From Ectocarpus siliculosus (taxonomy: Eukaryota > Sar > Phaeophyceae > Ectocarpales > Ectocarpaceae): a stretch of 64,000 bases of DNA. Every line of letters begins with the position of its first letter. Positions within the stretch are counted from its first letter, which is position 1. The position numbers and the translations under genes were made by a program. Under the pieces are notes generated by a model. The model did no database searches and was not told the origin of the DNA. It saw only the letters and a list, made by a program, of their open reading frames with translations. This document shows, piece by piece, positions 38,665 to 47,975 of this stretch. Location: the NCBI GenBank assembly GCA_000310025.1, contig FN649740.1, forward strand, positions 5,377,326 to 5,441,325. The letters are read 5' to 3'.

Positions 38665-38760
38665 TTGTCCTCGCTCTTTTTCATTTTATTTTCATTTTTA
38701 TTTTCTCTTCTTCTTACTGTTTCCATTTTTTTTTTTTCTTTTTTTCTCTCTCTTTTTCTG
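38665..38760. repeat. Pyrimidine-rich T/C tract
   Basis: About 95 bases of almost uninterrupted T with some C occur on the plus strand. The Phe/Ser-rich frames here look like membrane proteins only because TTT and TCT dominate. No gene is called. Confidence 0.8.
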
Positions 38761-38981
38761 TGCCAGATGGCCTTGTCTCTGCTTGCGTTGTGAAGTACGA
38801 AGATTGAACCAAGGGGGTGTACCTCGTTCTCTCCGGCCCATGATAGATAGTGACTCCTGGTCTCAGTTGATGCCTCGTATAGCGCGCAGAGGGAGTGGAG
38901 GATTCCAGAATATCTGTCGTTGATTTCTATTGACTTGCGGACCCCTCGGGGCCAGTTTATTTGAGTGTACCTTTTTGGGTA

Positions 38982-39097
38982 AGTTAACCTGTGACCACGG
39001 GAATCGACCGCGTCGAGTGTTGGATCAGTACGGACATACGAAGGTACTGGTAGAGAGAGATCGGAACGGTTTTTAATGTGAAGACAACAACAACAAT
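38982..39097 (+). mobile_element. Retroposon-like 3' end with (CAA)n tail
   Basis: A segment starting near cctgtgaccacgggaatc ends with ttttaatgtgaagacaacaacaacaa. The start resembles the SINE-like body at about 17829 (gtgtgaccacgggttgg) and the end resembles tails at 39545 and 47467. A shared 3' end closing in a simple (CAA)n tail is expected of non-LTR retroposons. The upstream boundary is not defined. Confidence 0.55.
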
Positions 39098-39544
39098 CGG
39101 TATTCACGTACCGGTAAATACGCCAAAAGCATGCAAATTTGCGCAGATGTATCTACTAATATACCTGATACGAGATGATTTTCGACTTCTTCAAACTCCA
39201 ACCTGCTGCTGTGGTACGTGCTCACCGACGCAAGAGCACCTCGCAAATGCGTCAAAGGCACAGCAGTAGCTGTACATGACTCCGAAGCATGTTTCATCAT
39301 TTTTCCTTGTTTTCTTACGAGAACACAAGGAATTGCAATCTCTATACACTCTTGTACTGCTGTAGAGTCCCGGATAAAATAGCGACACATGCATTGCGTG
39401 TCTGTTGTTCCCCGAGCAGCACGATAGGCATATGGACAGCACCGTGATGAAGTTGAATGAACAATCCCCTGTAGGTAACCGCGGGTGAAAACACGAAATT
39501 TGACTCTTGGAAATTTCAACCTCCAACAGTACAGCGCATTGCGC

Positions 39545-39582
39545 ATTGTGAAGACAACAACAACAACAACAACAACAACAAT
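39545..39582 (+). repeat. (CAA)n tail preceded by TTGTGAAGAC
   Basis: The sequence attgtgaagac is followed by about nine CAA units. The same lead word precedes CAA runs at 39077 and 47470 and the A run at 17885. It is best read as another retroposon 3' end, though no body sequence shared with the others was recognised. Confidence 0.6.
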
Positions 39583-39716
39583 TGCGCTATTTCATCACAT
39601 GATTGTCTGGTACACTTACAATCATGGATACCTGCTGTACATGGATCGGAATTTGAGACACCTCACAAGCTTTTTCACGCTGCCGAGGCTGCTGCTACAC
39701 TACTGTACCTCCCGCC

Positions 39717-39718
<2 letters not shown>

Positions 39719-39750
<32 letters not shown>
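39719..39750. repeat. (TC)n microsatellite
   Basis: About 15 TC units lie upstream of the VPS24 gene. The Ser/Leu and Glu/Arg repeat frames are artefacts of it. Confidence 0.95.
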
Positions 39751-39755
<5 letters not shown>

Positions 39756-41140
39756 GATACGAGGGTGTCCTGTGGTTGCATTCTTTGGAACCAACAAATT
39801 GTCGAACAATACTTGACATCCTCCGCATTGTGCAAAAACCAGCAAATCATCGGACAAGGAAGTCGCGCGAGGGTGACTGACGGGAGACTTCCCCCCAGAC
39901 CAGGGCACAAGAGGTGATCCCGGAGACATGCTACCCAGCCCATTCCCAACGGCCTCCCGTTGCGGCACGACACCAGTAGCAGTAGCAGTCTCCACCAAAG
40001 AAGGGAACATTGACTCATGTACATGGGCTGCATGCTCTTCCATGGGCGTGCGAGACAGCAGCACTACTTGTTCTGCGGCATGTCTCACCGCAGCATCGAA
40101 TCGTCAGTGAGAACAGCGGACGGTTGAGGTTCCCCCACTTTCTGTGGTGTGTCTACGACAAGCGGCGGGCTACATACCTATGTCCGTTGTAAGTACGTGT
40201 ACGTTGACTACAGTAGAGGAGCACCACAACGCCCCAACGTACCGCCGAGCAAGCAGTGGCAACGGCACCAAGGCAAAAGGGGAATGCATTCGCATATTCC
40301 ACGAATCCAATTGACGAGACTGACTTGTTTATTTTGCTCTCCTCGTATTTACCCCGGAAGCCATTTCTCTCCACACGTACAGCGGGAAGCTGCCAACTAG
40401 AGGGACCGCCGGCAGCAAAAACAGCAGTGAGTTCACCCCCAAATCCAGCACACCTTGATCGAAGAGCAGGCAGCAGCGGAGCAGCAGGTTGCCTCTCACT
40501 CCCCTGTGACCGTTCGCCGGAAAATCAATCCAGCTTGTAGCTCTGCTGTGATTCTTGCACGTTACCGAACCTCAGAAAGAACGCTCAAGTGTCGCGATCC
40601 GACTGGCGCAGCTGTGCCGGCTTTCTCTCCTAGCCTATTCCGTCCCGGCGTGACTGTCAGTGTGCTCGCTGGTTTCGGGGAGCCTGCTGCCTGCGGCAGC
40701 CAGAAAAGAAGAAACTAAGAGAGCACAAAAAGTGTCTGTGTGATGAATCGGATGAAATCACGAATGTGCGAGCACACCATGTGCGGACCGAACATTTATT
40801 CCTGAATCCGGACGATCAGCACATTCGGACCCACATACCCGCCTAATGCGTTAAAGTACAATCTGCGAAGTCCCTGTCAAAAGTTCCACCACCCCGTCCA
40901 CCTCCTGCCTCGACGGCACACTTGCTTGTTCGCCTGACCCCGATCTCTCCAGCCGACACGGTTTCGCTCTAACGGGCTAGGCGACTGGTTGTCTCTGTTT
41001 CTGAGGTGAAGGGTTCTGTTGGATTTGACAGGCGATCTCAGCGTGGCGGTCGTTTGAGAGCTGCTGCAAGTAGTTGGTTACAGCAGCGAGGAGCCTGCTG
41101 GCAGAGAGAGTCGGAGCGTGCTCCTTTCGACTTCACCAAC

Positions 41141-44100
41141 ATGCGCCGACTGCTGCACCGGAAAGTCGACCCTGAAGAGCAGGCCAAGGAATGGAGGCGA
41201 AGCATCAACCACGAGGCGAGTTTTTTGTCATGCAAGTTCTACTACAGTACTGCACAAGTACATGGTTTCCATTCTGTGTGTCCAACCACGGACTATGCAT
41301 TGTACGCATAGCGAATAGCGGCGAGGACAGAAAAGGCGGCGTATCTCTCTCCTTGTTTTTTTTATTTTTTGCATATCTCTCTGTCTCTCTGTGTCTCGGA
41401 ACGTCGCCATCGCAGGGCAGCATCATGACCATCGACACCTGTCTCTTACAGTAAATCAGAGCATATCTCTGGTGCTTGTGTATCCCCCTGCCTGGCTCGA
41501 ACGATATCGATTTTTACAAATAAAGTACATATATTATGACTTAGCAGACCACGCGCTGGCTCGAGGGGGGGGGTCCGGGGGGGCGGTTCCCCCCCCCCGC
41601 CCNNNNNNNNNNNNNNNNNNNNNNNNNNNNNNNNNNNNNNNNNNNNNNNNNNNNNNNNNNNNNNNNNNNNNNNNNNNNNNNNNNNNNNNNNNNNNNNNNN
41701 NNTGGGGGGGGTCCGGGGGGGTGCATACCCCCCCCCGGCACTCGTATTGTGACCCAGCAGACAACGCGTGCGGTGGACCAAGCATACTACGCGTGTGGTG
41801 AACCCAGCAAACCACGCTGGGGGGGGTCCGGGGGGGGTTTACCTATTCCTCGTGTCACCAGACGATGGCTTGCAGGACAGAGAGTTAGCAAGAGATTTCC
41901 TCAAGGAGGCGTTCCAACCGCCCATCGATGCCGTCAACGCTCTAGCCGACATGCGACAAAAGGCACCGCCCACTGTTACGGTTAACAGGAGGGGTATAGG
42001 GGAGTTTCGTACGCTACACTGTGGGACGAAAGACGGCCATACAACGCCCCAGACGGGTGGGCGGGTGTGTGGTCTGGAGTTCTGTACAACGGTTTGGGTG
42101 GGGCAACGCGTGTCGAGGGGGAGTATGCACTCGCTGAGCTGTCGAACTATTGATCATCTTGTGCAATATCGCCAAGTGGCTACGAACGGAGAGAAGAGAG
42201 GCACACCGGTGTGTGACGAAGCACATAAGGAACTCCTCGAGAGGGGGAACATGACGCTGCTGCGCATGAACTGTCTTTGAGTACATGCGAGCAACACGGC
42301 ACTCCTGTGACGCACACTGCACGACGCTCGAATCCCCGTCAAGTGCCTTCGAGCGAATCGAGTCACGCGGCACTGTGACCGCACACTGCACCGCGCCCGA
42401 AACCCCGTGAAGTGTCTGCGAGCGAAGCGAGTTACGATGCCACTATGTCTTACTCCAAAACCATTACACCAACAACACACCAAACCCTGCTATGAATTTT
42501 TTTCATTTTTTCCATCTTGCCCCCCTCTCTCCCTCTCTGCCTTTTACTTGTACAAATACATATTGTATCTTATAGCAACTATTGTTTTCTGCTCTCCTCT
42601 TCAGCAGTTGCTCGACCTTGCTTCCAGAGTCGTTTCCTATTTCCTGCCGATGAAGAGTTGAAATTTCGGTAAACCGATCACACTGCTGTTTGACTTTTTC
42701 TCTTGTGTGACCCTGGCCGTGGTACGTCAGATATATACGCCGAAAGGCCTGTGAACCGGCGCCAGATTAAATGTGACGAACACACACACCTCCCCCTTTT
42801 AATACATAGCAACAGCAGTAGCGGACGTGACGGTCACATATGACCTGTACCGATTCGACACAAGATAACACACCCCCTGGACCGATTTCCAAAGCTCGAT
42901 TACCCCACGGCGAAGAGGATGCATAAACGAAACGATGCGTTTTCGGATAGCTCTCGATCAGGCGGTTTTCAACGCCGCCGTTTTCGGCGCTGCGATTCTC
43001 TCTGCTGGTGGTAAATCGAGCTTTGAACATCGGTCGAGGTGGTGTGTTATCTTGTGGTCGTATACGGTAACATGTACTACATATAGTACAACACACACGT
43101 CGAGCACTGCCAGATGCTACTGCTGTAACTCCGTTCATCTACTACATGTCTTGGTGTTTTTATTCGCTGGTGTCACCCCCCCCCCTCCCCCCCCTATTGG
43201 GTATACTTGGACATCCGCAGGGTTTGTTGTACACAGCAGTAGGGGACACATTTACGACCACGACCCAAATTATGTGCGTTTTGTACGGACGTGTTCCGTT
43301 CGAATGTTGTCTGACACTATCCCGAACCGCCCGATCTTTTTTGTGTACTGTACATGTATCAGTTGATCTGTACGTGGTCCAAGAACATTCCATTCATGAT
43401 TGAACACACGCTCTTCGCCCTTTAACGTCGCAATGTCAATGCAAGTTACACATTTTGCAACGTTGTGTTCGGTAAGGTGCGGGTATGCTCGGTACCGGTA
43501 CGGACATCGTACCGAACGTACCGAACTTCTCGGTAACGGTACGGACGGCGTACCGAACCTACCGAAGTCCTCGGTACCGGTACGAACATCATACCGGACG
43601 TACCGAACTTCTCGGTACCGGCACGGATTATCGTACCGGCACCACCGGTACCGGTACGAACTGCGTACCGAACGTCCCGAAAATCTCGGTACCGGTACGG
43701 GCATCGTACCGAATGTGCCGAACTTCTCGGTACCGGTATAGACACCGTACCGAACTAACCAAGCTTCTGGGTATGGTATGGAGGCCCATACCGGTACCGG
43801 TACCGGTGATACAGGCGATACCGGCGGTGTGTGTGCGGAGCGTCTGTCATATTGCCCGCCCAAAATGTCAATTTCAAAATGCACGTGCAAAAACAAAAAT
43901 ATTTGTATGTGTGCGAGCAAAAGATTGAAACCATTGAATGAAACCAAATAAAAAATATCTATTAATATTAATGCAGTATTAATATTGTAGTATTCATATT
44001 ATACGCAGTAAATCCGAGACTCTCCCCATTGAAAGTCGAGCACAGGAGAGTTGAAACGACAACGGATTTCAATTTCCAAGGTTGTGTTCGAAAATTCAAG

Positions 44101-47100
44101 ATAAGAATTTTTGAATTTCAATTCCAAGCTACGTAGATGGGAGCAGGCCTTATCACTGGCACATCACTGGCACGCCCGTGCCTCCTCCACCATCCACGAC
44201 AACAACTCCTGCCTCCGGAGGTGCTGGCGCCGGCGCTGGCGTTGATGAGCGTTGGTCGCCAGCAGCGGGTGCCTCGTTGTTGGACCCCCCGACAGCAGCG
44301 GGGGCATCGTTGTTGGCGGGGGTTGATGCGGTGCTGATGAGGGCGGCTGGTACGCACGACCTACCGAGCGAGGAGGGTACTGCTGTGCTGCTGGTGCTGT
44401 GCGTGTGTGGCGGTACCGGGTGAATACCATGCCTAACTTCCCGATCAGCCCGGTACCGGTATTCTCGGTACTGGTATACGCTCGGTACCGGTATGAACAT
44501 CGTACCGAACGTACCGAAGTTCTCGGTACCGGTACGGACGTCGTACCGAACGTACCGAAATTCTCGGTACCGGTATACCGGAGGTATATTACCGCTGGTA
44601 CGCCTCGGTATGTACCTTACCGAACACAACCTTACATTTTGTATGTATTCAGCCATGTATCCAGCCATCAGCCACTTCTCCCGATAGGAATGAACCGTAT
44701 GGCTTGGAGATTTGTTGGACGAATTGCATTCATCTACCGTATGCGTAGAGAATTGCGAAGTAAGATTGTATAACCGAGCTTGTTTCTTACGAACGGCTTA
44801 CATACTGTGTTTTTGGTTGGTAGTTTGTTTTTTTCAACTACTTGACGGCAGTATCATGTAGCACAGCACAAAGACTGTCGTAACCAGTGTCAATTGATGG
44901 TGAATAGTGATACCCATCTCAGATTACGATCGCACACACACTATTTAGCTTACCCCACAACGTCTCCAGTACACGCCGGTCTATGGCAACACTATCCACG
45001 GTGCGCTAACCTCACGTAAACCGGTGGCATAAGGGTTAGGGCTAGGGAACACACGGGATGCGAAAGTTTTAAAGAATATTTGCCGTGTCAACCACTGCTG
45101 TTACGCCAAAGTGGCAAGCACCCGCCACATCTGGTGAATGTTGTATGTATGCCTGTTTCCCCACCGTGTTCCCGTCCCAATGTCGTGCACTTTTTTTCCT
45201 CGTGTACCAGATGTCGATTTTTTTCGGGCGGAACGATTCCGCGGAAAGCAATAACCCCATCCGCATTTGGTCCCGTAATGCTTGTTGTAACGCCACGAGT
45301 CTGTTACCCTAATCGTTTATGGATTAATTTCGTGGGGCGTTTCTCTTCCACCCACTCCGTGGTAACCGCTAAGACATGGTTACGTGAGTACACCCCCGCC
45401 GTACTTGCTGTCTGTAACGCGTGGTGTGTGACATGTGATGCAGGTGCGAGCGCTTGAGCGACAGATCGTTTCCCTGGAGAGGGCCGAGAAGAAGGTTCAG
45501 AAGGACATCAAGACCATGGCCAAGGAGGGCACTCGCAACGAAAAGGCCATTCGAGTGAGCATGAGGATGAGGATTTGATGTACAGGGCGTGTTGTGTCGT
45601 TTTGCTTCGTCTTGTTTGCTTTTCTTCGTACAGGAAGAGTTTCGAATTTCTGGGTAGAGATATCTCGCGATTTTTTATGGGTTTTCTAGGAGTTGGTAGG
45701 GAGGCGGGCGTGTGTAAGCCGGCGCCCAGAATATAGATGGGACGAAAGCACACACAATGTAAAGCAGATAGTATTCCCGACACCATGTCTCGCAATCTTG
45801 GCGAGTGACGAGATCTAGCGTAGATGGGCAATTCAGCAACCAAGAGCACGAAGGCGACACGTGAGTGTTCGGAGCACAACCAAAGGCATTTTCCTGTACC
45901 CAGGCTCGCAGTCTTCGGAGAACGTTGTACCGGCAAGAAGATGAGTATTCGAAAATCATGATGGCGTCTTGGAATTTTCTGTTGCTTTGTACCGTCGTTC
46001 TCTGTCTGAAATGGCGTGTCCCATGGGCGATGACAGGAAGGGTATGTATTTCGTGAAGTACATGTAACTGGTCATGTGTGTTTCGTCTCCTGATGCTTGC
46101 GTACTGCATCGTCCTTTTTCTGGTTCTGTGGTATATTCGACTTTTTTATTCCAGCTGCTTGCGAAGGAGTTGGTCATGTCGCGTAACGCCAAGAACCGCA
46201 TGCACGAGGGAAAGGCACAGCTTCACTCCGTCCAGATGCAACTGCAAAACCAAATAGGTGAGCCGGGGCCGTGTCTGTTCGTGTATTTCAGTGTAGTCAA
46301 TTTATTTAACGTCAAGGTTACGATTGTGTCGCCATTTGGTCGCCGATATGAATTGAGGAGGGCGCAGCTGCGGTTCAGATGCAACCTCAGAGACACCGCG
46401 CAACGCGTCAATGCATGCTGTAGAGTCTTGGTTCTCGCCCTTCACGCCGCCGCCTTCTGCAGCTTCTTTGGTGCGGGGCATGGCTTGAAGGGCTAGGCTC
46501 GCACCTCAACCCAAGGATCTACTCCTCTGCTTTGCTGTGCTCATCTTTTTTCTGTTGTGTGTGTGTGTGTTTGTGTTTTGTTCAGCGTTGATCAAGGTCA
46601 CCGGCGTCATCAAGAAGAGCACAGAGATCATGGCGTCCATCGGAGAGTGAGTGCAACCACTTGAACCACTTACCGAGCCCGACGATGGCGACTATGTTGT
46701 CCATTCGTGCATGGTTTGTGTTTGTCGACGGCCTTCAACCCGTCTACGCTCTTGATCGTTGATAGTAGCGCTGACAGTCGATGTACCCATTCCCGTTGTA
46801 GACCTTGTCACGTTGGTTCTGGCTGTTGGTTTTGTCCAAGTTTGGTAGATCGGTGTACACGCCACTTTGGTGCCATGTTGCTAAGCCCAGCTGCGTGAAG
46901 GCTTCGAAGTCGGAAGGCACAGAATTGCGACTCATCGGAAACTGGGTAGCTGGGCCCCGCAACCAACTAACTCTCCTGTTCTACTTACACAACACGATGG
47001 CTCTTGTGCTACCCACCGCGTGTTGTGCTGTTCCTGGTGACCCTCCGCGGCGTAATTTACGGTACGTACACGCCGTTTTGCGCGCCCCTGGGGTCCTCTT

Positions 47101-47975
47101 GTGCAGTAACGGCTACCTGTAGGTTTTCGTATGGGGTATGTCTTAGGGCTATCGTTCTGACGTGCTGACTATATCGAAGCCTGTTCTTATGTGTACGCTC
47201 ATACCGTCTGCGTTTTTGTTGTCCCCGTTTGCTTCTTCTTTGTTTCTTTTGGCAGTTTGGTGAAAATTCCTGAGCTGCAGGAGAACATGTTCCAGCTGGC
47301 AACGGAGATGGAGCGTGCGGGGCTAGTGGAGGAGGTTGTCGCCGATGGACTTTCCCTTACAGACGTGAGATCGATTACGAAGGCCTCTTTGTCGTTCGTT
47401 GTACACGTATCCTTGTTTTATCTTGTACCATACCCCGTACTATTTTCTGAGCAGAGACTGGAATGGTTTTAATGTGAAGACAACAACACTGAAATATTGT
47501 AGTCTATTCCAGAGGCTTGTCAACGGCCACGTCTCCTGAGGGTGCTCTGTTAGTCTTCCCTGCTAAGCTACGCGTCACCTGTTTTTTCGTTTGTCCGTGT
47601 TCGCGCAAGAAAAAAGTCGTGCAGTAGGTCTTGGACTGTCGAAAGAGCAAAACGCTCACGAAGCAGAGACACACGGTTTTGAGGCATCGAAAATGCGGCG
47701 GAAATTCCCAGGACAGTACAACCTGTGTCAATCGTAAATTGTCCGGGTTGTGCCGCGTTTCGGATTTTTGTTTCGGCACACAGGCGGAGGGACTCGATGC
47801 CCAGGCAGACGCGGAGGTGGACAAGGTCATCGCCGAGATTACGGAAGGGGTTCTCGAAGGGGCGGTCGATGCGCCGACGGCGGTTCCCGAACCGGCAGCG
47901 GTTGCGGCGCCTGCTGCTGCCGCTGAGGAGGAGGAGAAGGCGAACGCCATGAAGGCTCGATTGGAGTCTCTGTGA
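41141..47975 (+). CDS. VPS24: ESCRT-III subunit VPS24/CHMP3
   Basis: VPS24/CHMP3 polymerises with other ESCRT-III subunits on endosomes and drives inward membrane budding and scission. Six exons: 41141-41215, 45444-45554, 46155-46257, 46586-46646, 47256-47364 and 47784-47975, giving 216 residues (human CHMP3 has 222). The exon 1-2 junction reads EWRRSINHE|VRALERQIVSL and aligns without gaps to the first helix of CHMP3. Further matches are AKELVMSRNAKNRMHEGKAQ, KKSTEIMAS and DLVKIPELQENM (animal SLVKIPEIQATM). The acidic tail ends with a MIT-interacting motif, NAMKARLESL. The basic N-terminal helix (RRLLHRK) fits membrane binding. Intron 1 is 4.2 kb and begins with GC; the other introns are 0.3-0.6 kb and GT-AG. 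Intron 1 contains an assembly gap and two transposon-like elements. VPS2/CHMP2 was considered, but the KIPE segment and alignment favour VPS24. Confidence 0.95.
41545..41835. repeat. G-rich minisatellite around the assembly gap
   Basis: The block gggggggtccggggggg occurs three times (about 41567, 41704 and 41820). It is interspersed with diverged copies of a roughly 25-bp unit like gacccagcagacaacgcgtg. The homopolymer lengths look unreliable, as at the left end of the window. The tract surrounds the N run inside VPS24 intron 1 and is probably why the assembly broke there. Confidence 0.7.
41603..41702. other. Assembly gap of 100 Ns
   Basis: Exactly 100 N characters are present, a conventional placeholder for a gap of unknown size. 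The true length of VPS24 intron 1 is therefore unknown. Confidence 1.
42862..43053 (+). mobile_element. MITE-like element, most complete copy
   Basis: Terminal inverted repeats of about 40 bases flank a 110-bp core. The left repeat reads aagataacacaccccctgga then ccgatttccaaagctcgat. The right repeat, on the other strand, reads aagataacacaccacctcga then ccgatgttcaaagctcgat. The core contains gcgttttcggatagctctcg and ttttcaacgccgccgttttc. There is no coding capacity. It is related to the copies at 17480, 35059 and 37993 and lies in VPS24 intron 1. The target duplication is unclear because the flanks extend the palindrome. Confidence 0.88.
43458..44633. mobile_element. 1.2-kb inverted-repeat transposon with 8-bp target duplication
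   Basis: The two ends share a perfect 17-bp inverted repeat, gttgtgttcggtaaggt at 43462-43478 and its reverse complement at 44614-44630. Immediately outside, the 8-bp word acattttg occurs directly at 43450-43457 and 44634-44641. Each end carries a block of tandem palindromes based on tcggtaccggtacg and tcgtaccgaacgtaccgaa (about 43490-43805 and 44450-44585). The middle is AT-rich with no transposase. Terminal repeats with an 8-bp duplication are characteristic of the hAT superfamily, so a non-autonomous hAT-like element is the best guess. It lies in VPS24 intron 1. Confidence 0.85.
47467..47488 (+). repeat. Retroposon-like 3' tail in a VPS24 intron
   Basis: The sequence ttttaatgtgaagacaacaa is identical to that at about 39070-39089. 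It lies in the intron between VPS24 exons 5 and 6, immediately after about 100 bases that may be the retroposon body. Only the tail is securely shared. Confidence 0.6.

Larger units (their letters stand above)
37570..41140. other. Divergent intergenic region between sulfotransferase and VPS24 genes
   Basis: This 3.6 kb separates two start codons on opposite strands. It contains a truncated MITE-like copy (37993), a pyrimidine-rich block (about 38670-38760), two retroposon-like 3' tails (38982 and 39545) and a (TC)n tract (39719). Short frames near 40450-40720 look mildly coding but lack paired splice sites, so I do not call a gene. The VPS24 promoter and 5' untranslated region should be within the right-hand kilobase. 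Confidence 0.55.

Noticed and set aside
38531-38923. Phe-rich membrane-like protein
   Set aside because: The frame is produced by a T/C-rich tract and has no supporting start context or splice structure.
43270-43947. 225-codon Arg/Tyr-rich open frame
   Set aside because: It reads through the palindromic GGTACC arrays of the inverted-repeat element; both strands give similar repeat peptides.
45444-47975. VPS2/CHMP2 instead of VPS24/CHMP3
   Set aside because: VPS2 has a similar N-terminal helix, but the KIPE segment, the STE-type helix before it and the gapless helix 1 alignment fit CHMP3 better.
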